A stretch of 64,000 nucleotides of DNA from Kappaphycus alvarezii (GCA_002205965.3 NADL03000740.1:930001-994000), one strand, 5' to 3'. Counted from the stretch's first letter, positions 35,564 to 48,700 are shown. Notes: generated from the letters alone by a model not told the origin. Numbers and translations: made by a program.

Positions 35564-35960
35564 GTGAGTCGGAGCGAGTGTGTGAGGAACACGGACATGA
35601 TAAGACTAACTTTTAAGATAAAGTCCAGCATAATTGGCGCGAGAAGATCTCAAGAAGGTCTCGGTGTTTTGGTTTGGCGCGGTATTTGGGATGGTGCTTC
35701 TACATTGGAATGGACCTGTCTTCGTACCAGTGGAAAAGTCCTATGGACAATACTGGCATGCACCGTGTCTGAATACGCACGGCTCATTTTTGTCTATTTT
35801 TCAATGTAAAAGGACCCTAAGAAAGGAGGACAATTCATGTTTGTTCGACATTCATGGACAGAAATGAAGGCCATTACTCGGTATGCCATACATATCCTGG
35901 GCGAATTGCTTTGCGATACATTTGAAGGGCTTCCATGACTTGTAGGAAACCTGCTTGCTT
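35564..35960 (+). pseudogene. Possible Tc1/mariner-like relic
   Basis: Two overlapping plus frames read RSQEGLGVLVWRGIWDGAST and HWNGPVFVPVEKSYGQYWHA. The LVWRGIWDG stretch resembles the VMVWGGI..GGKT block that precedes the second catalytic Asp in Tc1-type transposases, and KEDNSC could be the remains of QDNAP. The match is short and the frame is broken, so this is only a suggestion. Confidence 0.2.
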
Positions 35961-38080
35961 TATGAGGTCCCCAAACTTCTCAGGGAGTAAAGATAAGTGC
36001 ATCTCATTTGTGTTTCTGACCGTTGAGCCTCAAACTGTTTCAATTATTATATTTTAAAAAAACGCTTGAGAGGTATTGGGCAGTTCCGTCAATTTACGTA
36101 AGACTGCTGTCAATTGAAGGAAATTTTTTAGTAAACTAGACACTAGTTTGTGAATATCATTGTTATCTAGATTTTTTGCAGCGCATCCGGGGCTGCTACG
36201 TAGTCCACCTCGCAGATAGATTTCTGGAAAACTTTTCGTGCTTAGGTTTTCAAGCTGCCGGTGAGCACAGAAGATGTGGGTTATCCAGCTACATCAATGA
36301 GATAAACGAGGCGCGTCTGAATACAAAGTCCTCTGAGCATGACACTAAGCGATGCGTAAGCTTATTTGGGCTTTTTTATGTCTAGAGGGCATCTTTTTAC
36401 ATCCCATTTATCTATAATTCGTATTAAACGTCTTTTGGGTGGTCTTCATCCGTATCTTTATCCATAAATAGCCACAAATGCACCAAAGTACCGATAAGAT
36501 TTTCACCTCTCCGAGCGATTCGACCTAGCTGTCCATACTTGGGAAAGGTAACGTATCAAGAATCATCTTTCCAAGAAGTCAAAGTTAATGCATGCGGAAA
36601 CGAAGCTTTTCGTCCCTAGATACCAATATAAATGCCGGAGCCAGTTTGCTTGCCACAGTCTCGATGAAATCACAGTCAACATTCGACGTGTTTAAGAAAT
36701 TTTCCGCATACTGCGAGCCCTTAGTGATAAGTAGTAGTACACTGCGGTTTCGTACTAATCTTTACAGAAATACTTTATTCTGTTGCACGTATATTTACGA
36801 CTGTTTGTGACACATAGATTGTTGTGCGGGACAATATCAAGAATCCGCTTTTCTACTTCTTTTTCATCCATTTTCAGTCATTTTAATGACCTAAGCTATC
36901 TTCTGTAGCGCAATTCTGTAAATATTTCGTCTCCTTTGTACCTCTTTTATCTGCAGCATTTGTTCTGGAGACTTTCAATCTGGTAACATTTCTCATTTTC
37001 GTTCATGTGAAGAACGTTTTTTATTTCGTCTGGTAGTTCTCTCTCTATCGGGATGAAATCTATCGTGTTCAGCCCTTTCTCGCCGCTGAACAGCACCTGT
37101 CGTTTACGCGAGATGTTCTTCGTGAAGATACGATAATCACTTCCAGAAACGTTTCCATGTAAAAGATTAGTTTTCATAAGTTGTAGCAGTCCTTTACAGT
37201 ACTTTTTGGTTGGAAATAAACGAGTCCGTTAGCCGTCTTCGCGATTTCCGCTGTGGTTTTCTTGATAAGCTCGATTTAGACTCGTGGCCGCAAACATATC
37301 AAGTATGTGTCTCACTATTAATTCGGTTCCGATTCTTCCTCAAAACTCATTAGTTCGGTAGCGCGGCATATTTTTAGTATCTTTGTCCTCCTATTGATTA
37401 CATACTGATCCGAGGATGAGCGCTGAGCCTCATTTTTTACACAATTCCATGAAATTACTCCAGACATCAATAGCCTGAAGTTACCAGTTGATAATGTTAT
37501 TTCTGAGTATGATGTTATTGGAAAGTTTAATCTGGATAAGAAATGGTAAACCTTAGAACATGTTGCATAGCAGAAACTAGAGCTCTGTTACACTAAATAA
37601 CCTGTAACATGAAGCTCTAGGCCCCGAAAAGTCTCGGAATATACTTTCACTCCATTTCGTCTCCTTAATATTGAAGAGGCAAAACGTTTCGACAAACAAG
37701 ATTGCAGTTGGCATACGTATAGATCGCTATGCCTGAATCCGTCATCACATCTTCATCCACACTAAGAAACCCGGGAACTTTGTAGGTTTCCGAATAGAAG
37801 GGAGGAAAATATCGCTATGAGCGACTCTGCGAGCGGGTAAAGAACGAAAAGAATCCACGATATGGCTTCAATATTTTCATCGCTTGGAGTTGTGGAAATT
37901 CTTGCTAATGATAAATAATCTTATGAACAACGAAAATTGAAACTAAACCACCCCTTCAATTAACTACAGCGCAAACATTTAAATTAATCCCGCCAAATAA
38001 ATATGAAACAAATAAGGCTCACAGTTAACCTCAGTTTTACGCGAAAATAAATCTTAGAGAGATATTAGGGAGCATTTCAA
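35960..38080. other. AT-rich DNA with unassigned frames
   Basis: A minus-strand frame at 36947-37177 (VSGSDYRIFTKNISRKRQVL, then SGEKGLNTIDFIPIERELPD) and its upstream continuation to about 37360 look somewhat protein-like but contain at least two stops and match no family I know. The rest shows nothing definite. Confidence 0.25.
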
Positions 38081-38091
38081 GTCTTGCTTCG

Positions 38092-38557
38092 TATCGATCC
38101 ACGTGGTCGTAACGATGAGGGAGAAGGTAGAGCTTGGCGAAGTGGTTGGCTTGGTCGTGCGAGACGCCTGGGTTGCTGGCTATGTTTACTGACCAGAGTA
38201 CAGTGACCGAGAAGTTTTCTTTGTGGAAAACGTTGGCGAGACTCTCCAGGGCACTTGGCTCGGCTGCTGATCAAAGATTCAGCAGTGGCGGGGTATGGGG
38301 TTAGGAAGGAGTCGCACCTGGGTGGCAGCGCTGCGCCGAACCCCGATGGTAGGGCCTTTGCCCTTGGTGGCGCAGAGGTTACCATGAATATAAACCCTTG
38401 TCTGCGCAGTGGTCCAGTAGCACTTACGCCTTGGCAAGGAGCGGACTCTGTAGTTGAAGGTTTATTGGAGGTTTTTGCTTTTTTGTGGCCGACCTACTCA
38501 ACGGGCCAGGTCAATCAGAGTTTATATGGAGAGAATACACGTATGTGTAGAAAATAG
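38092..38557 (+). other. GC-rich island with a plus-strand frame
   Basis: The plus strand reads RIDPRGRNDEGEGRAWRSGW, continues to a TGA near 38206, and then runs open from about 38210 to 38557 (LLIKDSAVAGYGVRKESHLG and GGSAAPNPDGRAFALGGAEV). The composition differs sharply from the AT-rich flanks, which suggests an inserted coding relic. The family is unknown. Confidence 0.25.
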
Positions 38558-38559
38558 GT

Positions 38560-39640
38560 AAAGACAATACTAGTCAGCAAGAACGTACGCGCCTATTAGA
38601 ATTAAGTAAATGGAAAATACAGTGTAAAAGTACCAACACCGTAACTACAAGGGTCAGCAGACTCTGCGGCGGCCGGTAATTGGTGGAACTTCTAATTCCG
38701 CCGATCTGGCAATTAACTAGACACAACAGTACTACGACTCTGTATTTCGGAAAGGAAGTTTTGAATATTCTTAAGAGGAGAATTCTCATGTACAGACGCT
38801 TCTCACCACTGTTTTTGATGCTAATGTTTCGCGTTGAGTCAACAAATGTCTAATTTAGCTGAAATTTTTTTTGCAAAATTTTCATCGTTATTAAAATGGT
38901 TAAAAGAGCCCATTTTCATGTTCTTGCATAGCGTTATGATGCGTTTGACGCAGTTGATTCCTCTAGCGAATGTTCTTTGTTGCAATTTTACTTTTGCTGC
39001 TGTTGAACCGAGCATTAAATATTCTCCTACTCTCGCTTCTATTATTTTAGTGTTCTAACTTCAGTGTACTCAGTTAGGGTAGCGCAATACTGTAAATTGG
39101 CATCTCCTGATTGCATGCGTACTACAAATCAGCTGTGATGCAAACCATTACTCATGCAATGTCACTGACTCAGGACTGTATGATCCAGCCACGATGTAGG
39201 GTCCTAAACGCATGAACCTGGTCCTTGAGATTTCCATATGTCACACATATGCGAAATGCTTGAAAATCGGTCATGCAAAGCAATGAAGGTAGTGATCAAT
39301 TACATTGGCTCACGATATCAACTCGATTAGTACTCGAGGGAATGTCTCCACTCATGTAAGTACACGCATCAATGCATGTTAACACCTGCAGCTGGCCATT
39401 CGGAGGACATACACGGTTGACTTCCGTCGAATATCTCAACCGTCAACAATGCGAACCAGAAATGGGGCAGTGACCTCATATAAAGGGTTCAATCAACAAT
39501 CCGAGTGAAAGTAACTCTACCCGTATCAACACTTAACACAGGTTTCAACTAGCGTCCGATGGTTTATTGAACTCAAATGGCCCTATCATTCCCCTTCCCA
39601 GCCAGAATAATATTTAAACTTAAAAAGCTCCGTGGCTTGC
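38560..39640. other. No recognisable gene
   Basis: Only short frames occur here. A small hairpin CATATGT-CAC-ACATATG lies near 39236-39252. Nothing else is supported. Confidence 0.3.
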
Positions 39641-39844
39641 AGTCAAAGTTTGGTATCTGATAGCATGGTATTAGATATTTCCAAGACCGACTCTCGACAC
39701 ACTTTTTTCCAACCACGATGAGCGATGCGGACATCCATGGCAAGAGCCCACTTCAGGGCCTCCATTCGACTCCTCTTGGTATCACTCCTATCGGGCTGGG
39801 TACTTGTGAAAGTCTGGAGTGGTTCGTGATACTGTTGTTCACCA

Positions 39845-40529
39845 CTATCTATCGGTATGCCATTGCCGCCCCGAATTTTTCCTGCCCCCAACATTGATGT
39901 CCAGTGTGCCTCCTGCGACTGTCACCGTATAACCCGCGTTCTCAGAGCGAATCTTGTGCCGTTCTGCGGCACTGTGCTTCTTTTTGCTCTTCCTTTCCTT
40001 TCTGCCAAGCCGCTCAACAATGGCAGTAAGATCCTCGTCGTCCTCGAACTAAGAGCCCGAGGACGACAAAGAACTAGATTCTTCATTCTTGAGTCTTGCA
40101 CGTGCTTCCAAAAGTTTTTCGGACTGCTTCCGGCTTGGAGCTAGACGCCTAGGTCCTCTTGGCCTCCAAACGGTCAATTATATGCATCATCTGTTTCATC
40201 GACGTCCCATTTGCATCAATCCTCTCAGCCATACTGGTTACCATGCTATTAGGATTTAATCGGATCCTCCTGACCTTTATTTCTGACGACCTTGTTATCT
40301 GATAGTATGGTATCTGTAGCATGCTATAGCATGCTATTAGATCTTGCTTCTCATTATTGCCAGGGCGAGAAATACTAATTACGGAAACTTCCATGGAACT
40401 AACGCAGCTTTCTAAAATTGTGCACGTGCTGTTGATACCTTCGGCGTACTTCATTTCTTTTTGCGCAAAGAATTCCGTGTGCAGATTACTTTCTAATAAG
40501 ATTATTCGTGTTTGCGTAATTCTCTGCAA
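39845..40529 (-). pseudogene. Decayed charged/coiled-coil ORF
   Basis: A minus frame at 40529-40149 ends MKQMMHIIDRLEAKRT. After a stop and frame change it continues with SRKQSEKLLEARARLKNEES, a stop, and FEDDEDLTAIVERLGRKERK with a lysine-rich SKKKHSAAERHKIRSENAGY and VTVAGGTLDINVGG to a TAG at 39845-39847. The mix of acidic, basic and heptad-like segments fits a transposon accessory or host coiled-coil protein. The family is unknown. Repeats of the ATAGCATGCTAT type lie around and inside it. Confidence 0.3.
40317..40336. repeat. 20-bp perfect palindrome
   Basis: TAGCATGCTA occurs twice in tandem, giving a perfect 20-base palindrome. Related ATAGTATGGTAT/GATAGCATGGTAT strings lie just left (40297) and at 39655. 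Confidence 0.85.
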
Positions 40530-40729
40530 ACCAATTCCATTACTTCTCGCTCATGTAGGAAGATTGCATACAAAAAAGAGCAGTGTAGTTCTTTCTACTT
40601 GAAGACTCCAGTCATCACTACATTGAGACGCCATTCGTCGAAGTATGTTAACGGTAATCAACTTAGCTTATATTTGCTATCTGTTGTTCGACTTCTTTTT
40701 TTCTCCTTGCACATGGCACCTCTTTGAAA

Positions 40730-41189
40730 AAACAAGAAAATTAAGATCTCGGGAAGAAGGCAATCAGAAAACCGAAGTCATCGATGTTTTCAAATGTGTC
40801 ATTCTATAAAATAATTTTTACCATGGCGATGCAACACCACGATCACCACTTATGTACACTTGTGTCTACTTTATCATTATTAGGCGTCAATAGGTAGGCA
40901 TTAGCAGACGTAAGCTTAAGCCCAGTAAAAGAGGGTTACTTTCTGCCTCCTGCTGGTGATAAAAAACTTATGTTGTCGTCGTTAACGGTAATGTAAATTA
41001 CTAAAACCAAGCAGGCTCCCAGGAGTTTTGTCCAGACGTTCTTTGAATGATCCTTTAGGGAATGTCACTGTACCTTACATGAAAATTACTTGCCGTGCGT
41101 TTGAATTCCCTTGATCCCAAGGAATGTCTCAGAAGTACAGACCCGTACTACATTAAGGACTTCAGTTGCAATATCTTACAGTGCTGTAC
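40730..41189. other. No recognisable gene
   Basis: Short frames only. This is the left flank of the gypsy 3' LTR. Confidence 0.3.
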
Positions 41190-41423
41190 TGACGCGGCTA
41201 CTTCGTAGAGTCAGCCACAAGCGTTTAACACAAGTTGTGCCTCTTCAATTTGATGTCCTCTGTGGTCCAGGACTACGGAGGCACAGGCGTTTATATAGAC
41301 AATATAGGTGGCTCTAAGAGCGTATTACCGCTACACTACAGTAGCGCGCCAAAACACAAAAAATTAATATTCAACATAAATATTTGGACATCCCAACATC
41401 CTTTACCTGCATCCACCCTAACA
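41190..41423 (-). repeat. Gypsy 3' LTR
   Basis: It starts (minus) TGTTAGGGTGG and ends AGTAGCCGCGTCA. It contains a TATA-like GTCTATATAAACGCC on the minus strand. Its partner is at 57766-57994. Confidence 0.75.
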
Positions 41424-41429
41424 CTTTCC

Positions 41430-43713
41430 TTGCGATCCTCTTTTCTTTTCAGGCGGCGAAACTGATAGTAGTGATTGCGGCTACTCGAGAGGCTCCTTCA
41501 GCCCGCAGGGGTCTTTCGTTTCGTTCGTCGGCGTGGATGCGGCGGTGCTTCCGAGGCGCTTAACCTGGCGATGAGAGCGACGGCGGCGAAAGTGACTGCG
41601 GCGACTGCTGCGGCGACTGTGGCGGAAGCATAGACAGCGAGGGGTTCCCCTCCTGCTTCTCCTGCAGGCGATCCTCCCATGCCTCAGCTATTTGAACGCA
41701 GCGGTGGCGGCCCAGGCTGCCACAATTGCGGTATCTACTTCCCTCTTTCCCATGCGGCGTATAATTTGTTGATTTTTGTGCCCATCCATCAATGCATTTG
41801 TCTAATTTGCTTACTAATTTGGACTGCGATTTGTGTATTGTGATGAGCAAATATGGTGAAGGGAATACAGTACGTATATTACGTACACGTTGTCATATCC
41901 TTATGGGATAGCTTACTATCTTCACAGTGCATTGAGCAGTGCGGTGTCAGGACCTCTGGACCATTGGGAATGTTACAGGTAGGCTCCAAAAGGCTCTACA
42001 TTTGTACTAAATAGACATTGAGTAAGGAATATAGGTGACAAGCGGGCAGTCGTATGGAGGAGATGTCGACTGGAAGCCGGGAGAAGGCAGCAGGATTTTT
42101 ACCAGTAGAGTAGTATATAATGCAGTGGGTTTTACCGTCACTTTGAGTTTAGAATTAAAGCAAGCACGAGAAAGAGAATCAACTTGCCCGCCCACTGCTT
42201 CAGAAAGACCCTGCGCTTAGCATAATTTGTATTGTTCTTGCCCCAGCGGCGTCTAGTCTCCACCACTGCTCACCATCGCTTACTTCTACTGTGAGTTTTG
42301 TCCGCAAGCTCTGGGTTAATATGCCTTCGCTCAGCGTTCAGGAGAGAGACTTGAGCATTTTCGAGCAATCTTCGTAGAACCGCATTTCCACGCTCCGCTT
42401 TCCGAATTAGATTGGTACACTCCTGCAATGAATTTGCAACGACTGGGTCGATCGAAGTTCTTTTACATGTTCTCGCAACTGTTGTTTCTCGTTCTCTAGA
42501 CGTACCAAGTCATTCTTGAGTGCACTGAATTCGGATTCTAGACACTTTCTTGCTCTTCCCTATCAACGTTTGAGTTCTACCGGATGCATCCGCTCTCCTG
42601 TTACTACTTGGCATTCTTTTGCAAATCGCTTATCTTTGATCGGAGATCCCGTATCGTCTTCTGCAGTTCTGGTTCTCGAGAGTGTCCCCTTCCACTTAGC
42701 CGATTCCTCGACATAGTATATGCCCGCCGGACGCCTTCGCTGAACTTAACTGCAGGCCCTGCGCAGGAAATCCCCAGCTGGAATGTGGTTCAGCAAAGAC
42801 ACCCCGCCAATATGCTCATGTTCTCTCTGGTTGTGCACCCCTTAGCGAAAGATATTACACACGCCACATCACTTGATCCAAGAGCAGGGCCGGCCTGTCA
42901 CTTCCACCAACATACCCTGCCAGGTCTGCTGCTGGCAGTGACATATTCTGAGCCCAACCTTGCAGGGGTAAGCTCGTGTCCTTCCAGAGACCAGTTGTCC
43001 ACAGCTCCCTCTTTTCGGTAGCGTATTTGCTGTCTATTCCGTCCTTCTGTCCGTCTAGACTATCTACACGGGCTTACAGCATTCAGGAGTGGAGCCAATC
43101 TCATCTGCCGCCCCTTCAATCTTATCTATGGCTTCATCAAGATGCTGAGTTTTCACGGTATCAACGCGTCTCTCTCCACTTCGTTTATCCATCTCCACCA
43201 GCAGGTATCCTTGTGTCAGAGCTGGCTTCCTCATACGCATGACCTGGCGCCTGTATTTGTTCCAAACCGTCCCGAACGTTGACTGCAGGATGCTCAATGG
43301 TCAGAGCAGCGATTCCTTGGTAATTCTTCTGCTTAACCCGCGTTGAATGGTTTTTTCCCCAAGAACGGGGGCTAGGTACATCTTTCCTGTTTGCGAGTCG
43401 TCAGGTTTGCCAAAGCGCGCAGGTGGTGACCCAGAACCCTCGGCCGCCATACTCGACTCCGTCAGCGAATCCTTTGCTGGAGAGTGTTCCAAATGTTGCG
43501 TCCGTTCCGCCTCGCTTGGTACGGATTCTGCCGGTAGCTCTGCGGCAGAAGTCGCAGGTGGCAACGCCGCTACATCGCGGCCAGCCGGTACACCTCCTAG
43601 ACTTGTGTTCGTATCCTGGGCCTTCTTGTTCTCTCCCGGGGCTCTGTATCATCACGGAATCCTCTGGGGCTCTAGTACTGCTAGACATTTCTTCCTCATT
43701 CTGTACTGTACAG
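41430..43713 (-). pseudogene. 3' reading frame of the gypsy element with coiled coil, decayed
   Basis: Minus-strand coding sense can be followed through 43564-43301 (TQHLEHSPAKDSLTESSMAA, KMYLAPVLGEKTIQRGLSRR). It passes, after a stop, to ILQSTFGTVWNKYRRQV and DTVKTQHLDEAIDKIEGAAD (43297-43064). At about 42545-42450 it reads ESEFSALKNDLVRLENEKQQ, a regular leucine heptad coiled coil, and in the next frame ECTNLIRKAERGNAVLRRLL (to about 42340). At least four stops or frameshifts occur. It lies between pol and the 3' LTR, where most gypsy elements have little or no sequence and some have an env-like gene. I see no signal peptide or membrane segment, so an envelope role is not supported. It could also be a captured host fragment. 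Confidence 0.4.
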
Positions 43714-43750
43714 TATAGACTTCGTACAGTACATATTTTTCTGTACTGCA

Positions 43751-44005
43751 TGAAAAAGATTGGTGTCGTGCCTTACGTGCACTGCTCCGTTGGACCTCAG
43801 CGGCCGTCTTTTATTGACCCTCAGCGGTCTCAACTTCTCCCGTCCAGTGCACGTACGGTAACAGGGCGTCGGTCACACTACATTACAGTAAACTACAACT
43901 GTACTGTAGTCGCTCTATTTGATGGTCCCTTCAGCCGAACTGGGCTTGCCCCTCCTGGGCCGCATTTGTGCAGTACCTAGCGACGCACTGGGGCGGTCTC
44001 CAACA
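43751..44005 (-). repeat. Copia 3' LTR
   Basis: 255 bp, TG...CA, aligned over its full length with 48824-49063. It carries the TTACAGTAAACTACA and TACTGTAG motifs seen elsewhere in the window. Confidence 0.85.
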
Positions 44006-44057
44006 TCTCTCCGCGGCGCTAGTCGTGGTTGTACTGTACCCCAACAGAAATTGATTT

Positions 44058-44127
44058 GATTTCGTTTGGAATCGAACCCGAACCCATGCACATTAAAACT
44101 AATCTCAAAGTATTGAGCCATGTGTGC
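44058..44127 (-). other. tRNA-like (pol III A/B box) segment
   Basis: The minus strand has a perfect B box GGTTCGATTCC (44068-44078) and an A-box-like TGGCTCAATAC (44110-44120), spaced about 42 nt as in tRNA genes. The acceptor and anticodon stems do not pair. It is probably a SINE head or tRNA relic, not a working tRNA. Confidence 0.3.
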
Positions 44128-44694
44128 TCAAATATTCACCAGTACTTCATCAGAATCACAGCTGTTCCACGTGTGCCCAAATAACATAAATAGCGATAAT
44201 TTTTCGATTCACCAAGGCTTGTAGTATAAATAGCTTCACATACCCATTTGATATTCAACAATGACAGACCACCTAGAGCGAATTGCGGGCCTTCTGAGGT
44301 AGCTGCAGGGAAGAGGGTTGTCCACTGTGAAATTTCCCGTCGTTCTGGAGGACGTTGCCCATTAGGTAGGCACATCGCCGCAAAGATTAGACGTTCCTCC
44401 CGAGAATATTTTTGATTCCATCCTCACTGAAACAAGAAACGAGACCTATGCCGATGCAAAGTGCGTCTGTCCCCAGATTTTGTTAAGATATCAGCGAGCT
44501 GGTCTGCGGTGCCAATATGCGTGATTCTAACCGTTCCACTTTTGATGTGTCCACGCACATGGTGGTACTTGACTTAGATGTGCTTACTTTAGCAGACACT
44601 TGATCTTTCTCAGCAATTTAGATAGCAGCGGTGTTGCCCGTATAGACCAAAGTTTGCGGCATTTGCATTTCGTCCTCATACGGTGAACAATTCA

Positions 44695-45870
44695 TCATCT
44701 CACAAAAAAGACGTCTTTCCTTAGCAATTCTTTGACACATGCTGATAGTGCCACATACTCAGCTTCAGCGGAGGATAAAGCAACGATTGACTGACGCTGG
44801 CTTTTCCACGCAACATGGGCATCGTTGAGCATGACTATAAATCCAGTAGTTGACCTTCTCATCTCCTTGTCCCCTGTCCAGTCCGAGTCTACCATTGCTT
44901 GCATCTTGAGAGTCTCTGATAGTTTCGTTCCATGTCTGCAGCCTCTAGTAAATTTTATGCCGATCGACGTGTACCTGATACATAGCGAAGCAGACGGTTG
45001 ACTAAATATGCATGACGAACAGTCGGGCTGTGCACTTGTCGTGCGAGCGCGTTCACAGCAAACGAAATTTCAGGCCTTGTACATACCGCTAAATGAAGAA
45101 GCTCTTTGATAGTTGCGCGGTAGCTGGAATGCTCCTTCCCTCCAAGTAGTACGTCCGATTCTCTTGCTGCAGTAATTTCGGTGCTCTCTGGGAGTGGAGT
45201 TCAAGCCCCATTGGCTTCATGGAGTCCGTACTTGGCCAAGAGCTGTTCGACATATCGGTTTTGGAAGACCTCGATTCCTTAGTCACTGTGATGTACTTCC
45301 CAGCCCAAAGAACGATGTCAATTTCTCGAAAAGCTTGAAATCTAATTATTCAGTCAAACGTCTCTTGAAAGACTCTAGGAGTCTACGCGAGTTGATTGCG
45401 AATGCCATGTCGTCGAAAATGATGACGAGATTAATGAACTCAGTTCCAAACATCTTATAGAACACCCTTGGATCAATTCTAGATTGCTTGAAGTCCCACT
45501 GCAATATTGTTGCTACGAATAGTGAACCCCAGATAGAGTCTGCTTGGCGAAGCCCATAGATGGGCTTCTTTAGTTTGCATACGAATCCAGGACGCTCCTG
45601 AATTCCAGATGAATTCGTAGGCTGTTCCATGAACACTGTAGAGTCGATCTCTCCATAAAGATAAGCGCTGCTTACATCCCCTCCTTCTGCGATGAGGTCT
45701 GTTGCAGCGGACAAAGCCAGGACAATCCGAATCGCTTATTTGGATGCGACCGGAGCGTACAGTGAGTGCGGATCGAAATCAACTCTAGGCAGCTGCAAAT
45801 AGCCGTGAATTACACAGCGAGCTCGATGGAGGAATCTTGTACCATCATTATCTAGTGGCTTTAAACGGAA
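44695..45870 (-). pseudogene. Copia reverse transcriptase and RNase H, decayed
   Basis: RT is read at 45714-45346: EGGDVSSAYLYGEIDSTVFM, then GFVCKLKKPIYGLRQADSIW and NLVIIFDDMAFAINSRR. IFDD stands at the YVDD active site, with the first residue changed. RNase H follows at 44904-44695: SDWTGDKEMRRSTTGFIVML and AHVAWKSQRQSIVALSSAEA then EYVALSACVKELL, the hallmark copia C-terminus. Upstream residues of RT run to about 45870 (DPHSLYAPVASK-like). Several stops and shifts separate the pieces, so no enzyme can be made. Confidence 0.85.
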
Positions 45871-46153
45871 CACCCAGGTGAATGGAATAAAATTAACGTT
45901 GACTGAGCTCTCGCGGGGAACACATTACCATTTTCCTCGCTTTCTGAGGGCGAGTTACTCTCGTCAATTGCTTCACACCCAAGAGGATTTTGGGCTGCCT
46001 CTTTGAACAAGCGGGGAAGCCGAGGGCCTAAGCGCTTGCGAAATACGTGGGCTTGAGCCTGGACTTCAGCCAGAAAAAGACGATAAATAGAAAACGCTTG
46101 CGTTAGTAGCTCACCCAAGTCACCACCATTGCGACCTAGTGTGTGTTTGAGAG

Positions 46154-47504
46154 CTATTTGTCGGATATTACATCTATGAGCGAGGAAACGCCAGACAGTT
46201 GATCCGTTGAGCAAGTTCGAAAGTCTTTGGCCCGGGTTCTTATGATTTTCTTTCGGACTGGGAGGTAGATTTCATAGAGTGTTTGGTCACTCTCAAGGCC
46301 GACAAAGTGCCCAAATTCAGGCTCTTGCAGAGAGCTTTTTCGCCGTCCTGGTGTGAGATTGGTACAGGAATGCGAAACCTTTCTGACCAAATGTGGGCAG
46401 ATCCTTAAACTTGATGCGGGTTCTGTCATCCCAGAGGAGAACTGGAATATTTCTGTTCACTCTGTCAGAGGGGAGCCGGTTGCGAAGCCAATTTTGTGGC
46501 TCATTGCTTCGGCCCATAAATCGCTCCCAAGCTTCGATGCGAAGAGAAGGACTTGAGTACGAACGCCTAACCATTTCATGAAATTTTCAGCAACTTCATT
46601 GCTCTGAGGAGCATGCGGGGGGTGTTTTCTCCAGTCTGATTCCATTCATAAGAGCAAATTGTTGATCTGTTCCTGACAGGTTATCGCCCGCTCCGTCGAG
46701 GCGAATTTTCAACACTTAGAAGCCGGTGGTGTTCTCTGATCTTTCCTTGTAGACTTCATCGCGGGGAATAGGTCGTACTTATTTCTGATGAAATAGACAT
46801 CCTTTTTTGCCGTACAATCGTCTACAAATCCGATAAAGTAATGACTGTTTCCTAGAGATGCCTGTGCAACTTTGCCGCTTATGTCGATGTGGAAGATTTC
46901 GAGCAGGCTGGTCGTGATTCGTAGACTTGGAAAAATCGGGCTTCGTTGGGCTTTCGCGATTGCACACGAGATACACGTGATGCTTTCGAGGAGTATTCGG
47001 TGGAAATGGGGAACCTCATGAAAGATATTGGAAAGTCTCATGCATCGCCCTGGGTGAGGATGCCCTGTCCGAAAATGCCATTCCAAAGCCAGTTCTACAT
47101 CGTTCCTTGTGCGGAAAGATCCGAGGAATTGATGTCCGTTGATCTCTTGAACTTTTTATTCCGAAGAGCTCCATTAAGTCATGGCAAACGCACATAAAAG
47201 ACTTTGGCACCCGACATCTGGATGCGATACAATCCGTCCGCATCGATCTGAATTTTCTTGCACGAGTCGGTGGACCGCGAGGTGAAATGAGGCGTATGCT
47301 CGAATCCTTTGCGGGATGATGCATAGTGAACAAAAGATTGACTCGTTGGGTGAGAAACCCAACAGAAAGTATTTTGGTTTGAAACTGCAGTGCGTAGTAT
47401 GCCTCCATGTGAAATCTGCCAGCTAACGGAATAAACTCTGCCTTTTCCGACCAAGACGGATGACTCAGATGCCGCTTGGACGCTTTACAGTTGAATGCGT
47501 TCAT
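46154..47504 (-). pseudogene. Copia GAG-pre-integrase and integrase, decayed
   Basis: The pre-integrase and zinc-binding region is at 47086-46980: EWHFRTGHPHPGRCMRLSNI, with CISCAIAKAQRSP supplying the Cys pair. The catalytic core follows with IFHIDISGKVAQASLGNSHY (first Asp) and FIGFVDDCTAKKDVYFI (second conserved region). HPPHAPQSNEVAENF at 46645-46457 is the usual T.PY.PQQNGVAE block carrying the catalytic Glu. The frame changes near 46730 and 46400 and contains stops. The segment at 47016-47504 upstream also contains protease/pre-integrase remnants. Confidence 0.8.
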
Positions 47505-47644
47505 AGCTCAGAAAAAAGAGTCTTGGAATGAAAGAAGTGGTGTGATGTCTCTGAATCAATTAGGGCGTTAACTGACTTGGATGTCCCACATTTCGCAATC
47601 ACCGTCTTTAATTTGATTTGGACCATAAATCCGTACGGATAATT

Positions 47645-48700
47645 TTATTCTGTGCCATAGATCCCAAGACTTTGTCCTTGTCCTTGATGATTCATTGGCA
47701 GCTCCTGATCCGGAACGCGGGCTGTAAGTGCGGAAGGGCCAGATCCATTAGAAAATCCACTACTTAAGTTGACATGGGAATTGGGTTGACAACTACAATT
47801 GTTTCCCTGTAGCTGATTTGTGTCACCAATTGATTTATTTCCATAGCTGCTCGAATAATGCAGTCCACTGCGACCCCAACTTCCGCAAAAATGACCTCTT
47901 CCGAAACCTCGAGAGCGACCTCGCTTACGTCCACGATTCATTTCAATCAACTTGTCAGCGCGGTAGTAACAATCCTTTGAGCGGTGACCTTGGCGCCCGC
48001 ATACCCAGGAAAGGTCTTCATTATTTATGAAATTGCTCTTGCTGATGCGCCCACCTTCATTTCCATGACGGTTCTTTCCTCCCATTCCGGCGCTGGAAGC
48101 TTTTGGAATGATAACATCGTTGCTTCCATCGATTCCTTCGCTCTGCGGCGTGATATTTGGTTGCAATTGTCGTGAGCAGTTATTCGCAAGAAAGTTTGCG
48201 TGAGATCATGGCGATAGGGGCGAAATGTTCCGGGAGCGTGCGGATCAGCTTTGACGATTTCTTATCCTCTGAAATGGCCTTGTCAAGCGAAGCGAGCTTG
48301 CTTATAATTTCATGGAATCGGTTGAGGTGATCCTCTCAACTAGCTCCTCCTCTGTACTGCAGCATTTCTAACTCCTGAAGAAGGTTGACGATGTGTAAAA
48401 ACGAGCAAAAACATCCCAAATGTTCTTCGCACAATGGTCATCGTCATCAATTATTGTGCTTGTTTGTGCCATAGGACTATTAGTAAGGGTCAGGATGATG
48501 GTGGCCTTGGCGTGAATGCTGGCCTTGTTGCAGCGAGAAATCTGAGCTGCAGTCGGATCATCAGGTCAATCTTGAAGTTCCAGTAGATCTAGATCTTCGC
48601 GCTGGATGTAGGCCTTAAGTCTTCTTCTCCATGATATGAAATCCTTTCTTCCGGTCAATCTTGGGACTTTTCCGAGAGTATCACCCTCAATTGCCATCGA
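47645..48700 (-). pseudogene. Copia gag with CCHC zinc knuckle, decayed
   Basis: From about 48690 the minus strand reads GKVPRLTGRKDFISWRRRLK and AYIQREDLDLLELQD, the copia gag (UBN2) start. AKATIILTLTNSPMAQ and NIWDVFARFYTSS follow. The 173-codon frame 48166-47645 holds SWVCGRQGHRSKDCYY, a CX2... knuckle whose second Cys is replaced, and an Arg/Gly-rich RGRKRGRSRGFGRGHF tail for nucleic-acid binding. Stops at about 48570, 48370 and 48320 break the N-terminal half. Confidence 0.75.
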